Assembly (NCBI GenBank): GCA_036345935.2
Contig: JADWOT020000007.1
Location: 2,737,128 to 2,801,127, forward strand
Direction of reading: 5' to 3'
DNA length: 64,000 nt
Source of the DNA: Taenia hydatigena
Lineage: Eukaryota > Platyhelminthes > Cestoda > Cyclophyllidea > Taeniidae
This document shows positions 9,969 to 21,499 of the stretch, one piece after another. How positions within the stretch are numbered: position 1 is the stretch's first letter; each line of letters opens with the position of its first letter. The notes below the pieces were generated by a model, which had not been told where the DNA came from, searched no databases, and saw only the letters and a program-made list of their open reading frames with translations. The position numbers and the translations under genes were made by a program.

Positions 9969-12485
9969 CCTCCTTCACATTTAGAAAAATGGCTTTTGGG
10001 TACCACGCACTTGCGCATTCCTTTTCATCCAAGACACGTTACCATTGCAAATCGCATGCAGTAGCGAATATACATTTTTCAGTTTTATTTACAAAACGGC
10101 AGTGCCAGAGTTGCCCGATTGTGGGCAAAGCAAAGCTACATTTGCCAGGCTAAATGCGATGTCAGTTTCCTGACTTGATCAGAGCAGTGATGATTAGCAA
10201 CGGGAAGTATAGCTGTGAGTACATCGTGTTCTTTCCTCTTACACTTGGCTCTCCCACACTCCAATCATTCCACTGTGCTTGCGTCTATTTTACAGTGCCT
10301 GGGCTCCCTGAAGGCTAACGGCCACATCTCAAGATAATAAATCAATGAGGTAGTCACTGTGCAACAATTAGGCAGCGTCTCATGCAACTCATTGAATTAC
10401 TCATATCTTCCAAGTTCATTGTCCAACGTACCGTCTCTATTCATATAAACGTTCGCTATTGCCAATTAATAGGTAAACTAGATGCAGTGGTAATTAGAAA
10501 GGCCTCTATGATAGTCGCGCGAGGCACTCAAAACTGCACAAGCAGACAAAACCTCGCACTAGCAAAGTATGGTGTGCTTTGCACCCATCACTTTTGCCGA
10601 TTGAGGGCCAAACAAAAATGTTGCTCACCCAAAAAGCGTGATTTTGTTAGCTTATAAAATAAAATGATTGGATTTGAGTGGCACAAACCTGTTGGCTCTG
10701 TTGTTGAGTTAGGTCTGTAAAGCGTAATTAGCGTTTAAATTTATTGCAAATCATGTTAGCGCAGTTCAGAATCTTACTCGACATCTTTTCAAGCCTTTTC
10801 ATACAGTGTAAAAATATTCGACCACGCTACCACAAATTAGTATGCACTCAAATGTATGGTGCACTGCTTGAAGGTACCGGCTCGGATAGCACGCATTTTA
10901 CAATTGGTATTATTTCGATTTGTTTTTAGTCGAGGAAGGGAAGCAAGGGAATGTTGTGTCGCTCACTCCAACTTGCAAACGTAGCCTCAAAATGGCATTA
11001 GGATCAGGATGTACCTACTTCCTACAATATTTATTGTAAAAGCGCTTCCTTCAGTACATTTTTCACCATTTAAATGCCTTCTGTGAACAGTGCAAACATG
11101 TTCATCTCGACCGGTCTCACATATCTGTCATATGTTATCGCAATTGGCCACTACACATTCCGCAAGTAAAAAAAATTGGCAGAGAAATAGATCGATGGAT
11201 GAAACAATAGACAGTTGAGTGCGCTGATAGGTTGGCAGACAGAGAGATTGAGATATACAGAGTGACAGCCAGGTGATTAGACAGCCGATACTGGCTTTAC
11301 CTCCTCATCCAGCCTCCGCCCCCAAACCCCTACTAGATGACTAGTCAACTAAACAAAGAACGAGGGTGTAAATGGGCATTCGGAGGATTTTAATAATGTC
11401 CAATATCGCCAATCGCTAGAACATACGGTTAAGGGGCCGTACGCACTAAACCGTGGACATGTCTATGACGGCGGTATCCCCTTCCACCCTCCCCGATACC
11501 TAATGCACCCACAGCTCCGCTGCATTGGACACGCACATGGCAGTAGTCAAAGACAATAGATGTTACTGCAATAGACCAAACTTGCGTGTGCGCGCGCTCT
11601 AAAAAACAGCTGAACATGTATTGTGCATAAGGCAGCTGAACGTTGCAAAGCATTCCATTTATTTCAGCCTGGAGCAACTCCCAACCTAAACGTTATTTGT
11701 ATCGACAATGTAATCAAAATAAAGCAATGCTCTTCAAAACCACTCGTCACGAGGGCGTCGGAGAGGTGTTAACTCTAGCATCTTTGACAGTCAGATGTTT
11801 TGACTAAGATGGAGCGATTTCAACAAGCTCACTCACATCAAGCAGGACCGTACAAACGTTCTAACGCCAAATATCATTTCGTTACAGTAAAAAAAGTGGA
11901 GATAAGTAGGGGAATAGATCCATAGCCAGTGAAATATACATCCAACAAAAGCCTCACCAACCAAATAATCAAATCAACAGGTAAGTTAAAGAACGCAAAT
12001 GAAGAATCAGATAAAGCTTAACACTTGCCAGTGCACATCCACCCGCGTCTTGAGGGACGTCTACTGATCACTAGCCATCAAGAATATTAATGTGGCGAGC
12101 CTACACTTTTGTCTGTCCCCACTACCTGTCAGCCAACTATTAGCCCAAAAGCAAAACAGCTAAAGCCAACGCTAATTGCTACACGCCTAAGGGGGAAGAG
12201 GGACAAAAAGGACTACGTCGGGACTACTGCATTGTTACAGGAGAAGTGAACAAGCCAAGATAATTAGTGGGTCGTCTTCAAAGTCATCATCGTGACATTA
12301 CGTTTCTCATAAACACTTCGTTCGTCAGCAATTCGGAGGCAGACATCTCCGGATGCTTCTTCTGACAATGATAAATGTGCATAGTTTGGTGGCTTGGGCA
12401 GGGAACAATAAACAGTCGGATTCGCTCAATGTCGCGTCCTCTGTCCTGCCTTTTCTCCAATTTAAAAATAAACCAACATCGGCAG
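9969..12485. other. No supported gene
   Basis: Long AT-rich stretch. Short frames at 10.4, 10.7 and 11.4-11.7 kb have no splice or domain support. Confidence 0.4.
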
Positions 12486-12590
12486 AAGGGAACAATGGAA
12501 TTGCCCAATAATCAGGAAAATCTGAGTGCACCTGAAATGCGCACAAACTACGAGATAGTCTTACCAAATCCACAAAACAATGAGAAGTAA
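12486..12590 (+). CDS. Candidate terminal exon with tyrosine motif
   Basis: After an ATCGGCAG acceptor the frame is open for 34 codons to TAA. The product is polar (ELPNNQEN) and carries NYEIVLP, a Y-x-x-V type motif such as occurs in cytoplasmic tails. An AATAAA lies at 12805-12810, about 215 nt downstream, consistent with a last exon. The minus strand is also open over 12.3-12.6 kb, and at 12565-12662 could encode a hydrophobic ATG-started exon ending at a GTAAGA donor, so the strand is not certain. Confidence 0.35.
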   Translation, partial: KGTMELPNNQENLSAPEMRTNYEIVLPNPQNNEK

Positions 12591-12804
12591 AGCAGCAGCA
12601 AGCCTTCTAACCGCCAGGAGTTTAAGTATAATATACTCACCTAATGCAAGAGTACTCAGCATAAATGCTACCGTCCCAACATGGATGGAATTGCACTTAT
12701 TTAAAAGCGATGCCTGCAGTCCGTTGCAGAAGCTCACGCGTAGCATGAAGCAAATCAATCTCCAGCACATTCAATCCAGTAACAACAAATTCGACACACT
12801 TTGT

Positions 12805-12810
12805 AATAAA
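12805..12810 (+). promoter_or_regulatory. Poly(A) signal AATAAA
   Basis: Canonical AATAAA hexamer about 215 nt after the stop of the 12486-12590 exon candidate. Confidence 0.35.
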
Positions 12811-13716
12811 CATAAACAATTTCTCTCAATCAAACTTCTCAAAGAGCACATGCATATTCATCGAATCCTGCTAAACACAATCTACCCCAGTTAAGCCTCC
12901 ACGACAATACAATTGATCGACAAACGTACACTACCTACCCATCTAACCGGAAAAACAAAACAAAATGCGCAAAAGTCAGAACTGTCAATACTCCATGTAT
13001 ACCAGTGCCGGGTGAAAGCATCCAAACAATTGATGGCAGCAAACAAGTGAAACATATGGAAGATAAAATAGTAGGAAGAGGCACAGTCAGTCCTAAGTCA
13101 GCGTTCAACAGGCAGTGACTACGGCTTAATGCAAAAGACTACGCTTCGCAGCCAGGCGCCACACCTCATCACAGTAGAGAAACAGCAAGTAAACAGCATG
13201 CACAAGTGAAGACTTTTCAGAGGTGCATAAAATGTGCATTTATACGCACCTATGAATTAGCATGTTCCTTCCTCCGTCTATCCACAATCCTCACACTCAC
13301 TGACCTGACCCTTTTCGCCTACCACGTCACACCGAAGGAGTCATAACACAGCACCGCTTGCACCCTACTTTGCAGACTTCCAACAGTTTCGGCACAAAAA
13401 TCCATCAGCGAACGTTGATTGCCAAAACGACATTTAGCGGTGGCACAGCCTTAACGAAACACCTGTCCTTTGCACTCCGAGGAAATATTACTGGTATGCC
13501 GCCTCACTTGTTCAGTCATCTCCATTTCTCGCAGCAGAATTCAATATTTGCATCTACCCATCACCTGCGCTACCAAGTATTCCATCCAAAAAACATCCTC
13601 GTATCAGCAGAAACAGGCTGAGTATTCGAGAAGCAGTATCGATCAAGCCGACGGATAGACAGTTAGTGTGACGATCGCGCAGAATGCGCGTCGAAGTCTC
13701 GTTCGTAGCAGAATGT

Positions 13717-13860
13717 TCACGACCTTGGCTTAGGCTTATTCAGATCGCGCCTGCTGAAGCTGAAGGCGACGACATTCTGCTCATAAATGGAGGAAAAGTA
13801 CTCAAGTACCCTTTCAAAGGGCACCTCAACCGAATCCGCGTCCAATGAGCACGACCGATT
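13717..13860 (-). CDS. Candidate terminal exon, unrecognised
   Basis: A TAG acceptor at 13861-13863 is followed by 47 open codons and a TGA. The product (VEVPFERVLEYFSS, YEQNVVAFSFSRRDLN) is well balanced and amphipathic, unlike the repeat-like frames around it, and the exon length is an exact multiple of three. It follows the exon at 13951-14214 on the same strand and may be the last exon of the same gene. No family is recognised. Confidence 0.45.
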   Translation of the reverse strand, partial: NRSCSLDADSVEVPFERVLEYFSSIYEQNVVAFSFSRRDLNKPKPRS

Positions 13861-13950
13861 CTACTAATATGGTTACTACGGCAATTTGGATAATGCGGCT
13901 GCCACATTGCATTTGTGAAGACTTCGGGAGAAGGATTAACAACGGATTCG

Positions 13951-14214
13951 TCAGAACACAGCATTGATCATGCCAATTCCTGGGCAGAAACCCATTCTCA
14001 TCACCACAAATTGGAGAGCAGTAGAAAGGTCAAACCTCAAATTTGACAATTCTTCTGTAATCCCTCGGAGCTTATTAGACGCACCACCACAGACAGGTAC
14101 GTCATTGTCATCCTTAAGATTCGGACCATCTTTGACACCAATTGAGGCCTGAAATTCAACAGTTCTTTTCAACCCGAGGCCAACAGATCCTAATTTGCCA
14201 AAATAGCGTCGCAA
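13951..14214 (-). CDS. Candidate internal exon, unrecognised
   Basis: The open frame begins exactly after a strong GTGTTTTAG acceptor and runs about 87 codons. The product includes LGLKRTVEFQ, NKLRGITEELSNLRF and VVMRMGFCPG. The terminal TGA at 13951 may be bypassed by an unresolved donor leading to the exon at 13717-13860. No domain is recognised; coding appearance and the acceptor are the evidence. Confidence 0.4.
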   Translation of the reverse strand: MRRYFGKLGSVGLGLKRTVEFQASIGVKDGPNLKDDNDVPVCGGASNKLRGITEELSNLRFDLSTALQFVVMRMGFCPGIGMINAVF

Positions 14215-14781
14215 CTAAAACACGCAACTCACCCACCATACCGACACACAATATACTAAGTACGGTCAATGACCTTGAAACTGCCGAAACAAAAACTTCT
14301 GATTAAATGCCTTCCAAATCCTAAACTTACGCAAATGCACAAAAACGTCTAAGCCAAAAAGGCTGATGCAAATATATATAAAGACAACAAGCAGTTTTTT
14401 GTTAAAAGAGGCTTAATAAAAAGATTTGCATACATCTATAAAATATTTGCGGACAATTAAATGAGGAATCAAATGCTGCGCAACCTTTAGAGTATCCATT
14501 TTAGGAGGAATTACGCTTAAACATCATACAATAAATATGAGAAATGAAAAGCTACCCTCTGACCAACTCTGCCATGAAGGCGATGAACCCTGCAGTACAG
14601 CTGTGGTGAGTAAATTGGCCTGAATTCGTGTATCAATTCCCCATCTCGGTGGACATCGATTTGAAGTCGCTTGTCGTAATTCGTCCTCTGAATCATGTAG
14701 GATAGTCCCAAGTGCTTGTGCGCGATGCTAAAAGCTTACTTGCATCTTCTTCTGAAAGCACTACAAGCTCTGATACATTGA

Positions 14782-15012
14782 TGGCATCGAAATGCGTGCT
14801 CACTTGACGATCCGCGAGCCGATAAAATCTTAATCGATGCACGAATCGCAGTGCGTGTCTTTGAGTTCTGGGAGGACAAGGAGTCTAGTGAGATTTCGGT
14901 GGTGCGAATTAGCTGTGAGCAAAGGTCATTAGAGTTGTTCATTGGGACATCTGAGACCGCGTATCCTAACTGCTGGAAAAATTTGCCTACTGCACAATTT
15001 AGACCAGCTTAG
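14782..15012 (+). CDS. Candidate exon, unrecognised
   Basis: A 76-codon frame without ATG, so it would be an exon, ending in TAG. The product reads like a folded-protein segment (KILIDARIAVRVFEFWEDKE, RISCEQRSLELFIGTSE). A competing serine-rich minus-strand frame covers the same DNA and ends at a GTAAGC, so the strand is uncertain. Confidence 0.3.
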   Translation, partial: WHRNACSLDDPRADKILIDARIAVRVFEFWEDKESSEISVVRISCEQRSLELFIGTSETAYPNCWKNLPTAQFRPA

Positions 15013-16313
15013 GCGTTACGTAGGAAATCAGCATGAGTATCACGTCCAAGACCACTTTTGCACATTTAATAAATTGTACTGTCTGAGCTTCGACCCCTCG
15101 CATAGGCTTCCAACGACGCCTCCTCTTCTACAGCCACCCGCCCTCCCCCTTCACCCCTGGTGAAAGTAACTGAGTATAGGGAGTGAAAGGGTTGTTGTCC
15201 AGTACAAGGCGCAAACCACTCCACTGCCCCTCACTCCAGAGGCGCATTGAAAGCAGTAAAACTATTGCAGTGCCAGAGTGAATCGCTAGTAAATGAGGAT
15301 AATATTGACGAAAATAACAATTTGAAAAGGAGCAATGAACCTCGACACTGCCCCCCTCGATCCAGCCTCTTAACACTCCGCACTGATGAGCAGCCTTCGC
15401 AATCCACACAGCGGACATCCAGTATGCCGTGGGATTGAGCGAGTGGATAGATGCGGTCCCGTGCGCAATGCTCTTCTGTTTGCTGAGGAGCTGCGAGAGA
15501 GGACGGTGTCGTAATTTGACGCGGAGCGCTTTGCGGTTAGAGCAGTCCCTACTTCACCCCTTCCCCTAGTACGCACGTACACGCGCATTGCAAAACGAAC
15601 AGCCGTGAGACGCGCCCCACACATACACCCACCCCACGCTGTCTCCCTCTATCTTGGTATTCATTAATGGGCCAATCCTCGAGGTAATGCAATACGAGGC
15701 CGACCCGTGGACGGGATTGAGCAAGCTCACAGCACCCGTCCCAGTTGGAAAAATACAGGTAATTTCATTGGTCCCAAATTAGGGACCGTTGCAGAAATTA
15801 CACTGCAAAGAACAGATACTACACATGATCTTAGCTCAGAGAGCCGAGAAGCGATGCCCCACCGCGCCCACCCAAATCGCGGCCTCAAGTAGCTTTCACT
15901 TGCTCCCCGACCACTACACCATCGCTCTCTACAGCCTCTAATTTAACCCATCTTTTGCACATCTTCCCTGCGTTTCGTCTAATCCTCCACGCTCCTCACT
16001 ACCCGTTTTTTCCTTTCCTTCTTTTGTCTCATTCATCCTCAGCTGAATTGCTCATCCTTAATCACACACATCTATGCGCACGCTGCTCACTTTCTGTTTC
16101 AGTAGGCTGTCATTAAGCCATCCCACCTCTCTGGCTGACCTCTCAAGTGCAGCCGTCTCGCTACACTTATACTTGCAATTAGCTGCGCGTCTTGCGCCTC
16201 AGCACTCTGATGTTGTGGTGCTGTCCTATTCTGTGCTGCAGTCTCCACTGCATCATCATCAAACAATCAAATACGCACAATGACGCTGTCGTTTACTTCC
16301 ATGCGGCCGTGTG
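15013..16313. other. No supported gene
   Basis: Mixed-composition sequence with short overlapping frames. Nothing called. Confidence 0.4.
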
Positions 16314-16377
16314 CCCACGAGCGCATGCGCATTTCAATCACCTATCTTTAAATGGCTCGCGGGCATGCGCTCGTGGG
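16314..16377. repeat. Perfect 15-bp inverted repeat
   Basis: CCCACGAGCGCATGC at 16314-16328 is exactly reverse-complemented at 16363-16377, with a 34-nt loop. The GC-rich arms in AT-rich surroundings would form a stable hairpin in DNA or RNA. Confidence 0.8.
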
Positions 16378-17223
16378 TACAAATATTACAGAGTAGACGC
16401 GTTCATGGTACGTATCCTCTTCGGAAACCGACGGTACTCCATTCAGCATGAGGTCTGCATTTTCTGCCGCTTTTTGCCCAAAAGATGTATTTGAAGAAGC
16501 ATATACATCACGAAACTATTGGCCTGTTAGTATTTGCCCGCATAGTTCATCCACCTCTCGCGTCAAAAACCGACCTAAGTCGGTCCATTTTCACCATTAG
16601 TGTTAATTCGTTGATTTATTCAAAAATGAATCTAAAAGACAGCTTTAAAAACGCTCGAGCTTATAGGCAAAGTCTCGTATTAAATATCCATTAGGGAATG
16701 CAAACCGACTTTTACCATTTGCAGCGGCTCTAAAAGCGGACCATATTACTGTTACTTCGGCAATGCAATAACCGGCTACAGCTGGTGGAAAATGCCATAG
16801 CATGGATATATCGACCAACGCTTTATGAAAATTAATTTAAGCAGGAGCACTGCAACTGTGTATGAAAGAAACAACTATTTTGGGCGCAAATGCAACAATC
16901 GCGTGCTGCTGTTTATGACAGCCATTTGCATTAACAGCTGCACTTGTATCACCTCTTTTTGCTGAGGGGACATTCGACCCCAAAAAGTGCATATTTTGAC
17001 GATATGAAGGTTTCCGCTTAATCGGCTATTTCCGCCAAGCATTCTTGCAACCAACTCTTGCCCAAACAGTTATTTCTCATCGACTGATAATTAAAATTAA
17101 TCGCAAACAAAGATTGCTAGTAATCGGTGGTTGGCCTAGGTTGGTGTTGAGACCACAGAGGCAGTGCTAAATTTTCGATATTTTGAGATTGGGTTGTAGA
17201 TGCTAAGCATATTATAATTTTGC

Positions 17224-17484
17224 TTGTATTTCTTCGTTTACTTAGTTTGTATGTCTGGCATAATCCAAAGAAAGATTCGAACCGGAAAGATATTCACTTA
17301 TTTTAAAGTAACTTTGAAGGGTCTGATAGTTGACGAAGTTAGCTGCAGCACCTCAACTGAGTACTATTTGTGCTATAAAATGTTTTTCTTCATTCACCGT
17401 GACGATTTGGTCAATCATGTGGTAGAAGGCAGTCACCACAGAACGTGGAGTTACAGGTGTGGAGACTGCAACGCTGCTTCTTAA
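17224..17484 (+). CDS. Degenerate C2H2 zinc-finger-like ORF
   Basis: The end of this frame shows finger spacing: F-x5-L-x2-H-x5-H (FIHRDDLVNHVVEGSH), then a linker and Y-x-C-x2-C (YRCGDC). The C-x2-C pair expected before the first phenylalanine has only one cysteine, and the second finger is cut off by the stop. It is probably a decayed or partial zinc-finger exon. The first codons before the finger look like read-through from intron. Confidence 0.3.
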   Translation: MYFFVYLVCMSGIIQRKIRTGKIFTYFKVTLKGLIVDEVSCSTSTEYYLCYKMFFFIHRDDLVNHVVEGSHHRTWSYRCGDCNAAS

Positions 17485-17700
17485 GGTGTCATTGCTTTTG
17501 TGACTTGATAAGCAATTGGTGCATTGTGTGCTAATTTACTCTAAATTGAACTGCGAGCGCATCTACTTCTGTCCACTGGTCATGAGTAGTAGGATCAAGC
17601 CCGTATGGGGTCACACGACCACTTCTGCTCAACCTTCTGTAGCATTAAGGCTTTGATGCTGTACGTCCACTTTAACAACGAGGAATGTCCTTCCCAGTAA

Positions 17701-17858
17701 AAGGCGTAGAAAGGATCTTGTCCGCTGGGCCGCTCGTCCATTTCAAGAGTATTAGTTTTGGGCCCCATACCCTTGCCATGCATTTGACTTCATTTCAGTG
17801 GGTAAAGTTAGATTTATGATGGGTTCACAGGCTCTTGCAAGGGTGTGAAGTGTCATTC
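17701..17858 (+). repeat. Diverged duplicate block D, copy 2
   Basis: Partner of 1711-1837: shared GGCGTAGA...GATCT, TTTATGATG and GGGTGTG[G/A]AGTG motifs, and the same possible short reading frame RRR-x-DL-x-x-W before a stop. Confidence 0.4.
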
Positions 17859-19293
17859 AATAAAGTGGCTTTTGAACCAACTGCACAGCAAGTAGTGGTG
17901 GCAATGATGGTGACGGAAATTTGTGGGTTTTTTGCGTGCTTAAGGAAAACGGATTTGTTGAAGCATTGTGTGACACCAGTTTGACAGGCTGGTGGACGCA
18001 GTAAAGGTGACGTAGGAATTACTTAAGCCATTGTTTAGTAAAATTATTGTACGATTTCTCAAATGCATTTCAAATCGACTATAAGGAGGATGAGACAGTC
18101 AAGCAGAACGTAAGCACAGTGCAGTTTTGAGGCAAAGGCACGTGAGAAGTTGGCCCTACCCGCGCAGACCACCAACGTATGAATCCCGCTGACATCGTGT
18201 GCACTCACAAATCTGCCCTTCTGCATCGATTGCATCCCCAAGCTCAGATGGCTGCCTCTGACCCATTATTATCAAATCTTGCACTAAATTTGCAAAGCGG
18301 TGCTTAAAGTGTATCTTGTCTCAATTCGTCCAAATGAAATTTAAGAAGCATTTACTGTCGATACTTTTAACATTCTGTTCGATTAGCTGTTTCCTTTGAC
18401 AAACCAGACAGGCTACTCTTCTCCTCATTATCACAATCAAAAGTATATTTGTTCCACTTAGTGTCTCGTTTATTTACCCACCTATCCAAACACACTTCCG
18501 CTGACCAGCGCTTTCAGGGCCTACTGGGTCGGAGCCATATACCAACATACAATGGCTGCACAACATGTGGTCTTATCGGTCCACTGACCGACAGAACAAT
18601 GCAGATGGGTCAGCAAGAGCAGCGACCTAAAAGAACGCAGGCGACCCAAGTCTAGACCACCGACTATCCCATCATTGGCGACAGCTTATACACGCCCTTG
18701 CTGAGCCGGAATCAGTGTGGGTGGATGGTTTGAATGAACAGGAGGGACAGAAGTGCAGTTTTACGATTGCGGCGAACCGAGCCGTGAAAATATAAGATTT
18801 CTAGGACCGATAATCACATTTACAAGAGCAGACTTAAGGCTTTATGTGCAAACAAGCACAAGGAGATAGGAAGAGCAGTTAGCGCCCAAGCGTTTGCTGC
18901 ATCTTCGTAGCAGGCATCAACATACCGGCCTCTATTTTAACAGCATCAGGTGAAAGTCCATTGTTCGCGAACAATTTTTCCTTGCGCTTACAAGTGTAAG
19001 TAAACACAACTTTGTAATTGGCGCCATCTCTCCTCCCTCAAGGTCATCTTTTATTCATGATCGACCGATCAACAATTCAAGTTGACTCATCAATCGAGCA
19101 ATCAATACGCCACACGTCGTCATTTACTCGCACTTTTCGAGATGTCACATTGCCGTAAAGTTGTGCGCAGATTTTCAGCCCCCCTTTGCCTCTCCCGGTG
19201 GCAGCACTACCGTCGAAAAGACCAACTTTCAGGAGGCCACCCACTTATGTGTAAGTGGATTCCACACTGACTCGCCTGCTTTATCACTTGCAG
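17859..19293. other. No supported gene
   Basis: No frame with splice or domain support. The end, from about 19.08 kb, shows weak similarity to 26.0-26.1 kb (shared GAGCAATCAAT). Confidence 0.4.
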
Positions 19294-19454
19294 CAATAGC
19301 AGTGCACACTCGGCTTAAGCGCTTCCTCCCTCTAATTGTTGTTGCTGTTGTAGATGCAAGTGCACATCAGAGGCGCCCAACCTCACTACCACTATCTTCC
19401 TCACCACCAACGCCAGCATTGATGTTGTGGCGACCACAATTGGTGGTAGCGTAG
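19294..19454 (+). CDS. Family exon B, copy 1
   Basis: After a CACTTGCAG acceptor the frame encodes IAVHTRL followed by a hydrophobic stretch (LPLIVVAVVDA). The minus-strand copy at 48247-48305 has the AG at the same place and the same IAVHTRL start with a different hydrophobic continuation. Conservation of acceptor and frame argues for coding. The 3' end is not known; the frame stops at 19454. No family is recognised. Confidence 0.4.
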
Positions 19455-19763
19455 AAAAAGCACTCCACCCACCGGATCTTCCTCTTTCATCGCAATTGGT
19501 CGCCCACTATCTTCCTCATTTCTCACCTCCTCCCTCGTCTCCGTCTACTCTCCTGGCTTTGTCCTTATACCTCCGATCGGCATCCCCCAGTACGACTGAC
19601 GACAACATCACCATTTCTCGACGATATCACCAAGCATACCGGTAAGTGCCTCCTCCTTCCCATTGCAGCCTTCGATTTTTGCTCAGCTTCCTCTGCTCAC
19701 ATTCACTCATTCGCATTTCGCCCCTTACTTAGGCCTCTCCCACGGCAATAAGACGGGGGACAG

Positions 19764-19964
19764 CCGCAGAACAATGACGACGAGGTCGAGTTGATAGGGC
19801 ATGAGGAATCGGAATGTGACCTGTCTGACTACTTGACTATGCCGAGTCAGTGGTCGGATATGGATGAGCAGGTGGAACAATGGCATTTGTCACCCTTCCA
19901 GATGACATCAGATCCTCCTACGTCGCCGTCGTTCACCACAGTGAAGCCTTTGCCGCTGAGTTAA
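19764..19964 (+). CDS. Acidic terminal exon, unrecognised
   Basis: A GGGGACAG acceptor is followed by 66 open codons and TAA. The product is strongly acidic at first (NNDDEVE, GHEESECDLSDY), then rich in Q/W (SQWSDMDEQVEQWH) and ends in a Pro/Ser/Thr tail. An AATAAA at 20115-20120 lies about 150 nt after the stop, as expected for a last exon. Acidic S/D/E-rich tails of this type are common in cytoplasmic or nuclear proteins, but the family is not recognised. Upstream exons probably include part of 19.3-19.6 kb. Confidence 0.5.
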   Translation, partial: PQNNDDEVELIGHEESECDLSDYLTMPSQWSDMDEQVEQWHLSPFQMTSDPPTSPSFTTVKPLPLS

Positions 19965-20114
19965 CTTTCAACCACGCAGGGAGCGACAGAGGAGGTGGAT
20001 GTGGAATGGGAGGCTCATGTTCACCTTATTTTTTTTCGCTCTGATGGATGTAGGTTTAGCATTTTGACACTTCCTTTCCTTATATCGAGGTGTCACTTCA
20101 ATCTAAAATGAAGA

Positions 20115-20120
20115 AATAAA
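20115..20120 (+). promoter_or_regulatory. Poly(A) signal AATAAA
   Basis: Canonical hexamer about 150 nt downstream of the acidic terminal exon. Confidence 0.5.
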
Positions 20121-20194
20121 GAGATCAGTAAAATGAGGAGACGTAGACTAATCTATTTGTAGCAATCACACAACAATGGTTCAGTAATCGTTGA

Positions 20195-20530
20195 AGATAC
20201 GGCTAATGCCATGCGATTGTCTTTTCCCCACTAAATTTACCTTTGTTAAAAGAAATTGGGGCCCTTTACCTTCATGTAGATCGCAGTTGCATTTAGACGC
20301 TGATTGGTGAAATGTTCATAGCTTCGAATTACTCAATTTTCGGAGACCACATATAAAGATAGGCTACTCATCATAAGCACAACTTATGCGATGCGATCGT
20401 CTTCCCCGGTTCAAAGTAGCTATGAACAAAATCGGGATATTTAGTATACTTGTACTTCGCATTAGCAGTTGAATGCTAACTGCTAAAATATTCCCAACTT
20501 TGGATTGTTATATTTTTGGATGCCACATAA
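20195..20530. repeat. Diverged tandem duplication, two copies
   Basis: About 20195-20352 and 20378-20528 share order and spacing of motifs: ATGCGAT[T/C]GTCTT, then a run ending TTTTCGGAGACCACAT in copy 1 and TTTTTGGATGCCACAT in copy 2. It lies directly downstream of the poly(A) signal at 20115. Confidence 0.5.
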
Positions 20531-21499
20531 CAAGTGCCGGTGGAGTGGGGCGTGGGAAAGGAGTAGTAGGCAAATGGACACCCATATCTCTATTCGAGGC
20601 CTTCATGAAACGCACTTTTTGAGTGTGCACTGTGATCCCTTATAGCTGAGAGGAAGAAGGAAAAGGCCTCCTTTCACATGGCATGGATTGAGCTGCGTAG
20701 ATTAGGCGGACTAAATAAGAGTACTGGGTTGACTTTAGTAGTAACGTATGAAGGCGCTACTAAAGATGAGGCATGCACAGTTGATCAGATAGCCCTGTCA
20801 ATCTACATCTTTACCAGTTTATCAAAGCCAGCTATAATCTAGCTTAGGTGATCAATCCAGTCGGTGATATTCTGGTGGATTCTAGTCTGGTGCAGTTAGG
20901 CATAGTCTTGAGTACTGTGTTACAGTGCTTCCACAATGGAACATGGATATAAAGCAGGCTGTTGCACTTCAGTAGGTCTGCTGCTGTCGCTGTGTATTTA
21001 GCGGTTACAAACGCATGTAAGAGCCATTAAAAGCTAGCGCAGCACACTGAGCGCAGTTTAAGGCATGAAGTTAATTGAAGGAGTCAACGACATGCCACGA
21101 AAGATTTCTATAGAGCTAACAAATAGACGCGTCTGGTGCGTATTCGCATTCCTACGCCTGGATGACCCTTTGCCTCCGATTATCAGCGACACCAGCGGTG
21201 CATGCATTTCTTCTATGGAAGTGAAGAAGCAGACATTTTCAGTTTAAGCAGATACAGGGATGGTTGAGATAGAAGTGCAGGGATAAGAAACCGCGGGAAT
21301 AAGGGAGAGTGGGAAGAGGCAAGTGAGGATTGGAAGTGAACAGCAGGGGGTAATCCTGTACAGTGCTGTGATGCAGCGTTCTCTGCTTCCTTTTTTCACC
21401 ACGATTTTCATGAAACTGATATATTTATCATCTCATCTAGTCATTCGACTGATTTAAATGTGAAGGATTTAGACCAGTGGAAAAAGCATGGACTTCTGT
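20531..21499. other. No supported gene
   Basis: Short frames only. Confidence 0.4.
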
